The notes below the pieces were generated by a model. It was not told where the DNA came from, did no database searches, and worked only from the letters and a program-made list of their open reading frames with translations. A stretch of DNA of 64,000 nt from the NCBI RefSeq assembly GCF_001629735.1, contig NZ_CP015224.1, forward strand, positions 3,658,001 to 3,722,000, in the 5' to 3' direction. Shown here piece by piece: positions 50,527 through 58,502 of this stretch. The DNA is from Lysinibacillus sphaericus (GTDB taxonomy: Bacteria > Bacillota > Bacilli > Bacillales_A > Planococcaceae). Each line of letters starts with the position of its first letter. Position 1 is the stretch's first letter. Made by a program: the position numbers and the translations under genes.

Positions 50527-51246
50527 ATGATTTCCATTCAAAGCACAGAGCAGTTAACAGGAGTACAAATTTGTGGAGACTTCTGGGATTTAGATGAGCT
50601 TACTAAAGCTATTTACAAAGTAACTGGTGATGCCAATAAATACTATGATTATCAAGGTCCTCGACTCCGTATTTTAAGCGTTTGCTATAAACTGAGACAT
50701 GCCATACTTGGGGAACACCAGATAGAGTTTGTAAGTAACGGCCTTAACAAGAACACCCTTATACAACATGAACTGATTTTCCCGACTAAAAACATCTATT
50801 TTGCCACAGACATTCTTTGGCCCGAAATTATTTTTAGTGCCATCGCTTTAAACGATTTCATTCATCTACACTTGAAATTAAACAAAGCATCTATTTGGAA
50901 TCATGAGATAGCGACAATTCGTAAATTTCAAGCAGCTATTGCAGATTGTTTAGAACAGGAAGTTAAAGAAGAGGACTATGTAGTATTTTTAACTATGCTG
51001 CAGGCAAAAGGCCCATTAACCTTCCTTTTCGCCACACAGTATGTAGATGTTCTGAATCTAAAATACATCCAATTAAATAAAGAGGAACGTAAAGCTCAGC
51101 TTGCTGCATTTGCATTACGCCTACTTGTAGAGGATCATGAATATGTAGCACTCAAATCACATCTAATGCAAGCAGCCATTGCCACTAAACAACCTTTACA
51201 CGCCATACAAATGCAGCTCAGCTATCCGGAAGAAATCTTATGGTAA
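50527..51246 (+). CDS. Hypothetical protein (possibly DUF6904 family)
   Basis: The 239-residue protein starts MISIQSTEQLTGVQICGDFW followed by a DELTKAIYKVTGD segment. This opening reminds me of the DUF6904 family of Firmicutes, but I hold that loosely. There is no signal peptide, membrane helix or clear catalytic motif. GAGGAGG lies just upstream of the ATG. Its closeness to the pseudouridine synthase gene suggests cotranscription, not a shared function. A good terminator follows. Confidence 0.7.
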   Translation: MISIQSTEQLTGVQICGDFWDLDELTKAIYKVTGDANKYYDYQGPRLRILSVCYKLRHAILGEHQIEFVSNGLNKNTLIQHELIFPTKNIYFATDILWPEIIFSAIALNDFIHLHLKLNKASIWNHEIATIRKFQAAIADCLEQEVKEEDYVVFLTMLQAKGPLTFLFATQYVDVLNLKYIQLNKEERKAQLAAFALRLLVEDHEYVALKSHLMQAAIATKQPLHAIQMQLSYPEEILW

Positions 51247-51254
51247 ATATACAC

Positions 51255-51290
51255 AAAGCCGTCTCACAATGAATGAGACGGCTTATTTTC
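51255..51290 (+). terminator. Bidirectional terminator between converging genes
   Basis: AAGCCGTCTCA pairs perfectly with TGAGACGGCTT around a 7-base loop, followed by ATTTTC on the plus strand. The stop codon of the cupin gene on the other strand lies at its edge. Confidence 0.88.
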
Positions 51291-51787
51291 TATTTAATGG
51301 TTGGATAAGCCATTTTTCGAATTACTGCCTCGTGCTGAGGGTAATCTGCTAATAGCTCTTCCTGTGTAAACAATTCGAAATCCTCAAAGTCAAAGCCTGG
51401 GGCAACCATACATCCTACTAAACTAAACGTATCTACTTCCTCCACAGATGATCCAAAAATTGTATTTTTAGGCACCGCAATTTGTGGGATCTCTCCTGCT
51501 TCTAAGTTCAAGCCAAGCTTCTTCGCTTCATATGTTCCATCTGGAAAAATCATATGGACTGTGAGTGGACTACCGGCATGGTAATACCATAGCTCATCTG
51601 ACTGCAAGCGATGTAGATGTGAAATGTCTTGTGAGCGAAGTAAGAAATAAATACTCGTATAAATAGGTCTCTGAACATCTCTTACTGCAATATTCTCCTC
51701 AGCCCGAAATGAAGAAATATAATAGCCCCCTTCAGGATGTTCGGCTAAATTTAATTGTTTAATAAAATATGGTGCTGAATATTTCAA
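51290..51787 (-). CDS. DUF985-type cupin
   Basis: The 165-residue protein is a single-domain cupin of the DUF985 (cupin_5) type: HPEGGYYISSFRAEE, the strand SIYFLLRSQDISHLHRLQSD with the metal-binding histidines and glutamate, ELWYYHAGSPLTVHMI, and VGCMVAPGFDFEDFEL near the end. Role unknown, although the fold suggests a sugar or small ligand. The start is TTG (51785-51787) with AAGGAG nine bases upstream. Single-gene unit. Confidence 0.87.
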   Translation of the reverse strand: MKYSAPYFIKQLNLAEHPEGGYYISSFRAEENIAVRDVQRPIYTSIYFLLRSQDISHLHRLQSDELWYYHAGSPLTVHMIFPDGTYEAKKLGLNLEAGEIPQIAVPKNTIFGSSVEEVDTFSLVGCMVAPGFDFEDFELFTQEELLADYPQHEAVIRKMAYPTIK

Positions 51788-51865
51788 AAAGCATCACTCC
51801 TTTTTTCCACCTTACCAAAAATGAATAGTAAAATGCTACCTTCGATTATTTAATAGGGAGAACAT

Positions 51866-51897
51866 TGAAAAGGGCCCCTCATTGTTGAGACGCCCTC
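51866..51897 (-). terminator. Terminator of the liv operon
   Basis: AGGGCGTCTC pairs with GAGGGGCCCT (one mismatch) around a 6-base loop and is followed by TTTTC on the minus strand, 5 bases after livF. Confidence 0.82.
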
Positions 51898-51901
51898 CCC
51901 A

Positions 51902-52609
51902 TTATAAACCACCCAAATAAGCAGCCTTTACTTGTTCACTTTCTTGAAGCTCTTTGGCTGAACCAGATAAAACAATGCGTCCTGTTTCGAGCACATACGC
52001 ACGGTTAGCGACAGACAGTGCCATATTGGCATTCTGCTCAACAAGCAATACTGTTGTCCCCTCTTTATTCACCTGTTCAATAATATTGAAAATATTCTTT
52101 ACCATTAGCGGTGCGAGCCCCATTGAAGGCTCATCCATTAATAGCAATTTGGGCTTTGCCATTAAAGCACGACCCATTGCAAGCATCTGCTGCTCCCCAC
52201 CAGATAATGTTCCTGATAGCTGTTTGCGACGCTCCATTAGTCTAGGGAATAATTCGAAAACATGGTCCATATCTTTTTTTATTCCTGCTTTGTCATTACG
52301 CAAATAGGCACCAAGCTCTAAGTTTTCTTCTACGGACATATTGGCAAAAACACGACGTCCTTCTGGAACGTGGGAAATCCCCGATTTAACAATGGTTTGG
52401 GCTGCTTTCCCTGCAATAGAGAAGCCTTCGTATTCAATGATGCCACCTTTTGGCTTTAATAAACCTGACAATGTTTTTAACAATGTACTTTTCCCAGCAC
52501 CATTTGCACCGATTAGTGTTACAATTTCACCCTCGTTTACTTCTAAAGAGAGGCCCTTTAATGCTTGAATGTTGCCATAATAAACATCTATATTTTGTAC
52601 TTTTAGCAT
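51902..52609 (-). CDS. livF: Branched-chain amino acid ABC transporter ATPase LivF
   Basis: The 235-residue ATPase has Walker A GANGAGKST, signature LSGGEQQMLAMGRALM and Walker B LLLMDEPSMGLAP, with VLLVEQNANMAL, all typical of LivF. Its start overlaps the livG stop by one base (TAATG). With LivG it powers uptake of leucine, isoleucine, valine or related amino acids. Confidence 0.95.
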   Translation of the reverse strand: MLKVQNIDVYYGNIQALKGLSLEVNEGEIVTLIGANGAGKSTLLKTLSGLLKPKGGIIEYEGFSIAGKAAQTIVKSGISHVPEGRRVFANMSVEENLELGAYLRNDKAGIKKDMDHVFELFPRLMERRKQLSGTLSGGEQQMLAMGRALMAKPKLLLMDEPSMGLAPLMVKNIFNIIEQVNKEGTTVLLVEQNANMALSVANRAYVLETGRIVLSGSAKELQESEQVKAAYLGGL

Positions 52610-53388
52610 TAGCCGATAACCTCCTCACCAAGGTATGCTTCTATTACCTTTGGATTGTTGCGAATTTCTTCTGGTGTCCCGTCAGCAATTAATTGTCCAT
52701 GATCAAGTACATAAATGCGCTCACATATACCCATTACTAAGCTCATATCGTGCTCAATCAGTAATATGGTTAAGCCAAACTCCTTACGAATAAACGCAAT
52801 TAATTCCATAAGATCATGCGTTTCCTGCGGATTCATCCCGGCAGCTGGTTCATCCAATAATAAGAGCTTTGGATTTGCCGCTAATGCTCGGGCAATCTCT
52901 AATCTCCTCTGCATTCCATATGGTAAATTTTTAGCCAACTCATTCATATAGACATCTAAACCAAAGATTTTTAAAAACTCTATGGATTGAAGCTCCATTT
53001 CTGCCTCGCCCTTAAAATGCGTTGGTAAGCGAAAAATTGATGACCACATCGAATGCTTAGCAAGCGAATGATTGGCTACTTTAACATTGTCTAGAACAGA
53101 TAGTTCTTTAAAGAGACGAATATTTTGGAATGTACGGCTTATTCCCTTTTGCGTTACTTGGTAAGGTGCAAGCCCGTTTAATTTCTGTCCGCCAAATGTG
53201 ATGGTCCCCTCTGTTGGTGTATATACCCCTGTCAACATATTAAAGCTAGTCGTTTTCCCTGCACCATTAGGTCCGATTAATCCCACTAATTCACCTTGAT
53301 TGAGGTACATATTAACACCTTGTACGGCCTTTAAACCACCGAATTGAATCCCCATATTTTCCACATTAATAAGAAGGTTTTCAGCCAT
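52609..53388 (-). CDS. livG: Branched-chain amino acid ABC transporter ATPase LivG
   Basis: The 259-residue ATPase has Walker A GPNGAGKTT, the LivG-typical FQNIRLFKELSVLDNVKVA segment, signature LPYGMQRRLEIARALA and Walker B LLLLDEPAAGMNPQE. It overlaps livM by one base at TAATG. Together with LivF it forms the ATPase pair of the transporter. Confidence 0.95.
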   Translation of the reverse strand: MAENLLINVENMGIQFGGLKAVQGVNMYLNQGELVGLIGPNGAGKTTSFNMLTGVYTPTEGTITFGGQKLNGLAPYQVTQKGISRTFQNIRLFKELSVLDNVKVANHSLAKHSMWSSIFRLPTHFKGEAEMELQSIEFLKIFGLDVYMNELAKNLPYGMQRRLEIARALAANPKLLLLDEPAAGMNPQETHDLMELIAFIRKEFGLTILLIEHDMSLVMGICERIYVLDHGQLIADGTPEEIRNNPKVIEAYLGEEVIG

Positions 53389-54323
53389 TATTTTGTACCT
53401 CCTTTTTTCCCAAACTTAAATAAATCCGTAATTTCTTTTGTCCCCATTAATCCGGTTGGACGGTAAAGCATCACGATAATTAATACTAAACTGTAAATAA
53501 TCATACGAGTTTCAGGGAAGTTTGCTAGATACGTCGATACGATTGTTAAGAATACCGCAGCAATTACAGAACCTGAAAGACTTCCTAAGCCCCCAAGTAC
53601 AACGTAAATTAATATATCAAATGATTTTAAGAAACCGAAAGTCGTCGGTTGAATAATGTAAAAGTTATGGGCAAAAATTGCACCTGCTAGCCCTGCAAAG
53701 AAAGATCCAATTGCGAACGCAACAACCTTATAGTAAGTTGTATTGATTCCCATAGCATCTGCTGCAATCTCATCTTCGCGAATAGAAATACATGCACGAC
53801 CATGACGTGAATTTGTAAAGTTTGAGATTACAAGAATGGTTAATACTACGCCAAAGAATGCATACGTCCAGTTAGATAAATATTTAACTTGCATCCCTGC
53901 TGCACCGCCAACATAATCCGTATTTAAGAAAATAATACGAATAATCTCCGCAAATCCTAATGTTGCAATTGCTAGATAATCCCCTTTTAAACGAAGTGTT
54001 GGAATACCTACAATAAGACCTGCAACAGCTGCTGCAACCGCCCCTAATAAGATCGCCATTGGGAATGGCAACATGAGCTTTGTCGTAATAATGGCTGATA
54101 CATACGCACCAACGGCTAGGAACCCAGCATGCCCAATCGAGAATTGACCAGTAACACCAATAACAATATGCAAACTGACAGCCAGCATAATATTAATACA
54201 CATCGTAATCAGCATATTTTTATAGTACATATCAATGACTTCGGTCATAATCAATAATTGCACAACTGCATAGATGACTAGCGCTAATACGGCATAGCCC
54301 CAGAAAACTTTAGACTTTTTCAT
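53388..54323 (-). CDS. livM: Branched-chain amino acid ABC transporter permease LivM
   Basis: The 311-residue permease has about nine membrane helices and the family segments GQFSIGHAGFLAVGAYVSAI and GLGSLSGSVIAAVFLTIV, with the permease EAA-like loop around LRLKGDYLAIATLGFAEIIR. ATG 54323 (MKKSKVF) has AGGTGAG eight bases upstream; a GTG four codons further up (54335) directly abuts the livH stop and is less likely. Confidence 0.94.
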   Translation of the reverse strand: MKKSKVFWGYAVLALVIYAVVQLLIMTEVIDMYYKNMLITMCINIMLAVSLHIVIGVTGQFSIGHAGFLAVGAYVSAIITTKLMLPFPMAILLGAVAAAVAGLIVGIPTLRLKGDYLAIATLGFAEIIRIIFLNTDYVGGAAGMQVKYLSNWTYAFFGVVLTILVISNFTNSRHGRACISIREDEIAADAMGINTTYYKVVAFAIGSFFAGLAGAIFAHNFYIIQPTTFGFLKSFDILIYVVLGGLGSLSGSVIAAVFLTIVSTYLANFPETRMIIYSLVLIIVMLYRPTGLMGTKEITDLFKFGKKGGTK

Positions 54324-54335
54324 ATAACCGCTCAC

Positions 54336-55211
54336 CTACACTTTCTCACGGGCATTTTTACCAAAGATACCCGATGGTCTGAATATTAAGATCAAAATTA
54401 AAATAACGAATGCTGCTGCATCTCTCCATAAAGAGAAGCCAAGAGCACTTACCAAGGATTCCACAACGCCTAATAACATACCACCAACCATAGCGCCAGG
54501 AATGATACCAATCCCGCCAAGAACAGCCGCAATAAATGCTTTAACCCCTGGTATAACACCCATTAACGGGTCAATCTTCGTATAATAAACACCGAAGATA
54601 ACACCGGCTGCGCCAGCTAAAGCGGAACCGATGGCAAATGTTGCCGAGATTGTATTATCAACGTTAATCCCCATTAAGCGTGCTGCATCCGCATCATGAG
54701 AAACGGCACGCATTGCTTTCCCGATTTTTGTTTTATGTACGATGAATTGTAAAAGAATCATCAGTACAACAGCAACTGATAAAATTAAAATGGATGTACT
54801 ACTAATTTGCACGCCCAAAATGTCAAAAGATTTATTTTTGAAAACTTCAGGATATGCTGCTGGTTGAGCGCCTCTGAAGAAAATTGTTGTATATTCAATT
54901 AATAAAGATACGCCAATCGCTGTAATTAATGCCGCGATACGTGTTGCATTTCGTAAACGTTTATAGGCAATCCGTTCAATTAAAACACCAAAGATTGCAC
55001 AAATGAGCATCGCCAATAATAATGCTGGGAAAAAGCCAAGCTCCCATTTAGCAATTGCGTAAAAGCCAATAAATGAACCAATCATGAAAACGTCACCATG
55101 AGCAAAGTTAATCAGCTTGATAATACCGTATACCATCGTATACCCTAGCGCTATTAACGCGTAGATACTTCCTAGTGAAATACCATTCACAAGTTGCTGT
55201 ATCCATTCCAT
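54336..55211 (-). CDS. livH: Branched-chain amino acid ABC transporter permease LivH
   Basis: The 291-residue permease has about eight membrane helices, beginning MEWIQQLVNGISLGSIYALI and containing INFAHGDVFMIGSFIGFYAI and the conserved GGIGIIPGAMVGGMLLGVVE. The start has AAAGGAGTG upstream. A terminator-like hairpin precedes it, so livHMGF probably receive only part of the transcription that covers livK. Confidence 0.95.
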   Translation of the reverse strand: MEWIQQLVNGISLGSIYALIALGYTMVYGIIKLINFAHGDVFMIGSFIGFYAIAKWELGFFPALLLAMLICAIFGVLIERIAYKRLRNATRIAALITAIGVSLLIEYTTIFFRGAQPAAYPEVFKNKSFDILGVQISSTSILILSVAVVLMILLQFIVHKTKIGKAMRAVSHDADAARLMGINVDNTISATFAIGSALAGAAGVIFGVYYTKIDPLMGVIPGVKAFIAAVLGGIGIIPGAMVGGMLLGVVESLVSALGFSLWRDAAAFVILILILIFRPSGIFGKNAREKV

Positions 55212-55302
55212 ACGCTTTCACTCCTTTGAATTTTCTGAAAAATGAGAAATCTGTACATGCATCGATACTAAAAAGTTATGTTTTATACGGCTATTGTAGT
55301 TA

Positions 55303-55342
55303 TATAAAAAAGAAAAAAGGAAGGCGTGTTTACCCGCCTCCC
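55303..55342 (-). terminator. Attenuating terminator between livK and livH
   Basis: GGGAGGCG (55335-55342, minus) pairs with CGCCTTCC (55319-55326, one G-U) around GGTAAACA, followed by TTTTTTCTTTTTT. It would give more binding protein than permease, a common need in such operons. Confidence 0.85.
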
Positions 55343-55361
55343 CCTTGCTGCTTACAAAACA

Positions 55362-56582
55362 TTAAGGATTAACTTTAGAGTTGAACACTTGTTTACCGTC
55401 TTTAAATTCAAGAACTGTTGCTGTTTTAATTGGGTTATGGTTTTCGTCAACTGAGAAAGTACCTGTTACTAAAGAAAGATCCTTTGTTGCAGCTAATTCA
55501 TTTTTAATAGCTTCCCCATCCGTAGAGCCTGCACGCTTAATTGCATCAGCAATATAGTAAATAGAGTCATACCCAAGTGCGTTGAACGCATCAGGTGCCT
55601 TATCACCATTTGCCGCTTTAAATGCCTTTACAAAGTCTTGAATTTTTTTATCTGGATCTTCCGCAGAATAGTGGTTAGTAATGTACGTATTATTTAATGC
55701 ATCTTTCCCAGCTAGATCCACTAAAGTTGGTGAATCCCAACCATCAGCACCCATTAAAGGTACATCAATACCCATTTCACGGGCTTGTTTAACAATCAAA
55801 CCAACCTCTTCATAGTATCCAGGGATAAAGATAAAGTCTGGATTCGCTGCTTTAATATTTGTTAATTGTGTACGGAAGTCTGTATCCTTCGCTACATAAG
55901 CTTCTTCCTTCACAATTTTTCCACCACTCTTAGTCATCGTTTCTTTAAAGGACTTTGCTAAACCCTTTGCATAATCAGATGCGTTGTCTGCAAAAATAGC
56001 TACATTTTTCGCACTTAGCTCACCTGAAGCAAAGTTAGCTGCCACAATCCCTTGGAAGGGGTCAATAAAGCATGTACGGAATGCATATTCGTTAACGCTG
56101 CCATCCTCGTTTACTGTAATATTTGGGGCAGTTCCAGAGCCCGTAACAATCGGGATTTTATTTTGATTAGCAATTTGAACCGTTGCTACTGTATTCCCAG
56201 AAGTTGCAGGTGCTAGCATTGCTACTACTTTATCTTGCGTTGCTAGTTTAATAGCTGCGGCTGTGGCCTCAGAGTTTTCTGATTTATTATCTACTTTAAT
56301 CAGTTCTATCTTCTTACCATCAATACCACCCGCATCATTAATTTCTTTTACAGCCAATTCTGCGCCCAGACCGATTGAAGAACCGTAAGATGCTACATTT
56401 CCTGAAAGCTCTAAGTTTGCACCAATTTTAATTGTATCGCCATCAGATGAGCCACCGCCTGATGATGAGCCACCACCTGAACTTGAGTCGTCTCCGTTAC
56501 CACAACCAGCAAGTACACCAGCAAGTAATGAAGATGCTACTAAAAGTGAACCGAACTTCTTAAGCTTTTTACTCTCTTTCAT
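55362..56582 (-). CDS. livK: Branched-chain amino acid-binding lipoprotein
   Basis: This extracellular substrate-binding protein (periplasmic binding protein type 1 fold, Leu/Ile/Val group) has 406 residues. A lipoprotein signal ends at LLAGVLAGC with C27 as the lipidated residue, followed by a glycine- and serine-rich linker. The binding domain begins IKIGANLELSGNVASYGSSI and contains YEEVGLIVKQAREMGID. The gene is first in the liv operon, separated from livH by a terminator, with CodY-like sites upstream. Confidence 0.95.
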   Translation of the reverse strand: MKESKKLKKFGSLLVASSLLAGVLAGCGNGDDSSSGGGSSSGGGSSDGDTIKIGANLELSGNVASYGSSIGLGAELAVKEINDAGGIDGKKIELIKVDNKSENSEATAAAIKLATQDKVVAMLAPATSGNTVATVQIANQNKIPIVTGSGTAPNITVNEDGSVNEYAFRTCFIDPFQGIVAANFASGELSAKNVAIFADNASDYAKGLAKSFKETMTKSGGKIVKEEAYVAKDTDFRTQLTNIKAANPDFIFIPGYYEEVGLIVKQAREMGIDVPLMGADGWDSPTLVDLAGKDALNNTYITNHYSAEDPDKKIQDFVKAFKAANGDKAPDAFNALGYDSIYYIADAIKRAGSTDGEAIKNELAATKDLSLVTGTFSVDENHNPIKTATVLEFKDGKQVFNSKVNP

Positions 56583-56590
56583 AATTAAAT

Positions 56591-56632
56591 TCCCCCTGAA
56601 AATTTCTAAAATATTAGATATTTCTGATAATT
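56591..56632 (-). promoter_or_regulatory. CodY-like boxes upstream of livK
   Basis: The CodY consensus is AATTTTCWGAAAATT. The minus strand has AATTATCAGAAATAT (56618-56632, 3 mismatches) and a weaker AATTTTCAGGGGGAA (56591-56605, overlapping the ribosome binding site). A transporter of branched-chain amino acids is a classic CodY target; binding is inferred. Confidence 0.5.
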
Positions 56633-56673
56633 ATAAACAAATACATTCATTTCCTCAATAGCAAAAATAATTA

Positions 56674-56701
56674 TTTATAACTAGCTAAAATGACAGAACA
56701 A
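56674..56701 (-). promoter_or_regulatory. Candidate promoter of the liv operon
   Basis: TTGTTC (56696-56701), 16 bases, TATAAA (56674-56679) on the minus strand, about 90 bases upstream of livK. The CodY-like box lies 40 bases downstream, where a bound repressor could block elongation. The remainder of the gap (56702-56925) is AT-rich with no further feature seen. Confidence 0.55.
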
Positions 56702-56925
56702 TATTATTCATTTATGACTTTTACATTGTAAAACATTCTTTATATTTAGTCTAGAGTGATTTTTCAGTATAATTAGTTATTTGCGAATTATCTTTTAATT
56801 CAAGCCATCGTGTAGTACAAAACTATCATATGCTATCATTTTTTTAAGATAAGAATTAATCCGAACATATTTGTTATTTTTAGTTCTTGATAAATTATTT
56901 CCCTGAAAATAAGTCTGTAAAAACA

Positions 56926-56965
56926 GGAAAAAGCATAGAGACGGTTGCCCATTACTCTATGCTTT
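56926..56965 (-). terminator. Terminator overlapping the end of the methyltransferase gene
   Basis: AAAGCATAGAG (56955-56965, minus) pairs with CTCTATGCTTT (56930-56940) around a 14-base loop and leads into TTTTTCC. The stop codon TAG lies inside the upstream arm. Confidence 0.85.
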
Positions 56966-57559
56966 CTTTAATTCGAACACACAAAGACGTTCATTAATAT
57001 TTGTTTCATTTTCTAAATGCACTTCATGAAGCAATTCAAATGGTGTTCCCTGATGTAAAAACTGTAAATAATCATAGGGTGGATAGTATAAAATGATATG
57101 AATATCTCGCATTCGTTGCTCATAGGATTGCCAAATGTTCTGAATAACTGTGCGGAAAATGTGAATAGAAAAGGGATTAAAAAAGAAAAATACATTATCA
57201 CGCGGCTTTATTTCATACGCCTCTGCTATCGTATGAAGAAATGTAACGGGTGCATGTGAACGATTTTTTTGAAGATAGCTTCGTTTATTATCTTCTGCCT
57301 CTGCATAAAATCCAGCATCCATCTCTATTCCGATCGTTGGAATATGGAATTGATGATGAACATAAATGGGTACCCTTCCTTTTCCACAGCCCATATCAAT
57401 AAACACTGGGTTGTCAGGCATTTCGTATATAGCAAATAATTGTTCAAGCCCATTGTAAGGTGTTGGTTCATAACGATGATAGTGGGCAAGCTTTGGGAAA
57501 CCATATTGTTCTCCCACGGTCTTAATATGCAAATATTTATCAAACTGTTGTTCATTCAT
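56957..57559 (-). CDS. Class I SAM-dependent methyltransferase-like protein
   Basis: The 200-residue protein has the SAM-binding motif VFIDMGCGKGRVPIYV near residues 52-67 and the second-strand acid in IGIEMDAGF. Later DNVFFFFNPFSIHIFRTVI takes the place of the usual fourth-strand motif (NPF). Such proteins are often annotated only as methyltransferases, with DOT1-like or rRNA-type relatives. Substrate unknown. AAAGGAGTCC lies upstream of the ATG, about 5 to 10 bases away depending on pairing. Confidence 0.78.
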   Translation of the reverse strand: MNEQQFDKYLHIKTVGEQYGFPKLAHYHRYEPTPYNGLEQLFAIYEMPDNPVFIDMGCGKGRVPIYVHHQFHIPTIGIEMDAGFYAEAEDNKRSYLQKNRSHAPVTFLHTIAEAYEIKPRDNVFFFFNPFSIHIFRTVIQNIWQSYEQRMRDIHIILYYPPYDYLQFLHQGTPFELLHEVHLENETNINERLCVFELKKA

Positions 57560-57604
57560 ATGAAAGGACTCCTAAGAACAGAATGCTTTATTTTAGCACG
57601 AGAA

Positions 57605-57648
57605 AAAGCAAAACCCATACCCAAAAGTTTGGATATGGTCATTTTTTT
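57605..57648. terminator. Bidirectional terminator after the regulator remnant
   Basis: CCATACCCAAA (57615-57625) pairs with TTTGGATATGG (57628-57638) with one mismatch. TCATTTTTTT follows on the plus strand and GTTTTGCTTTTT on the minus strand. Confidence 0.8.
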
Positions 57649-57718
57649 AACGGCCTCTCCATTTAAATCTATACCCATAGGCACTCAATCTTATCGGGGC
57701 GTTGCATAGGCCCGCCAC

Positions 57719-57850
57719 TTAGACCTCCCATTGATCCATTGGCTTCTTTGTTAAACGGTCTTGTGTTACAACATAGCCGACCTTTTTTAAATAAACGTTT
57801 AACACCTGGCTAATTGCATATTCGTCTTCTATTACTAATATATGCACCAT
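57719..57850 (-). pseudogene. Truncated OmpR-family response regulator
   Basis: A 43-codon frame begins MVHILVIEDEYAISQVLNVY followed by LKKVGYVV, a clear receiver-domain N-terminus with the acidic pair ED, then continues TQDRLTKKPMDQWEV and stops. The phosphorylation site and the whole DNA-binding domain are missing, so a deletion has removed most of the gene. The ribosome binding site GAGGTGA is still good. In another frame the sequence after the break reads NKEANGSMGGLSGGPMQRPD, perhaps the tail of a different lost gene. No partner kinase is nearby. Confidence 0.75.
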
Positions 57851-57901
57851 TTTTGTTCACCTCGATACTACTAGCTCTTATAATTAGTATAGCACCGGAT
57901 T

Positions 57902-57919
57902 ATGTCAGTTAAATGTCAG
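57902..57919 (-). promoter_or_regulatory. Direct repeat upstream of the regulator remnant
   Basis: ATGTCAG-TTAA-ATGTCAG on the plus strand is an 11-base-period direct repeat, the spacing bound by OmpR/PhoB-type regulators. It lies about 50 bases upstream of the truncated regulator and may be its old autoregulatory site. Confidence 0.4.
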
Positions 57920-57967
57920 CATCTATGAAGAAGTTTACTTACGATGAAAATATAAAGAGGACTTCTA

Positions 57968-58030
57968 TTGACAATGTCTTCCTAAGCCACTTATCATTGA
58001 TTGCGAATGATAATCAGTGATAATTCATTC
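57968..58030 (+). promoter_or_regulatory. Fur-controlled promoter of the heme monooxygenase gene
   Basis: TTGACA (57968-57973), 18 bases, TATCAT (57992-57997), then the Fur-like GAATGATAATCAGTGATAAT (58005-58024), with the additional TTATCATT/AATGATAA pair around it. The operator lies over the start site, the normal place for iron-dependent repression. Confidence 0.75.
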
Positions 58031-58065
58031 AAAAACCTAGTAAATGAAAATAAGGGGGGAAAAGC

Positions 58066-58401
58066 ATGATTATTGTTACAAATCGCATTCAAGTGAAACC
58101 AGGTTTTGCAGCAAGAATGGCTCCAAACTTTACAAAACCAGGTCCTTTACAACAATTTGAAGGCTTCCATAAAGTAGAGGTATTAATTTCAACGGATGAT
58201 CCTACTTATGACGAAATGAGTGTTAATATGTATTGGGAATCCAAGGAGCATTTCCAGGCATGGCGCAATAGCGATGCCTTTGCTGCAGCCCATCACCGTC
58301 CAAGTTCAGGCTCTGAAGGGGAAAAAACGGATAGCCCGATTATCGGCAGCAAAATAGTAGTTGCTGAATTAGCATCTTCCATTGAAGCTTTACGTTCATA
58401 A
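58066..58401 (+). CDS. IsdG-family heme-degrading monooxygenase
   Basis: The 111-residue protein has the ferredoxin-like antibiotic-biosynthesis-monooxygenase fold. The heme-degrading triad of the IsdG family is present at the expected places: N6 (IVTNRIQV), W66 (FQAWRNSD) and H76 (FAAAHHRP). Its length fits Bacillus HmoA. It should open the heme ring and release iron. AAGGGGGGA precedes the ATG. The Fur-type operator upstream supports a role in iron supply. Single-gene unit with its own terminator. Confidence 0.9.
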   Translation: MIIVTNRIQVKPGFAARMAPNFTKPGPLQQFEGFHKVEVLISTDDPTYDEMSVNMYWESKEHFQAWRNSDAFAAAHHRPSSGSEGEKTDSPIIGSKIVVAELASSIEALRS

Positions 58402-58440
58402 TCACACTAAATATTTATACATGATCTTCTGATTCTATCT

Positions 58441-58481
58441 AAAAAGCCCTGCATGCTGACATACGATGCAGGGTCTTTTTC
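58441..58481 (+). terminator. Terminator after the heme monooxygenase gene
   Basis: CCCTGCAT pairs with ATGCAGGG, flanked by A- and T-runs on both sides (AAAAAG...CTTTTT), so it can serve both converging genes. Confidence 0.88.
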
Positions 58482-58502
58482 ATGAAGATAGTTTGTACAA
58501 CA

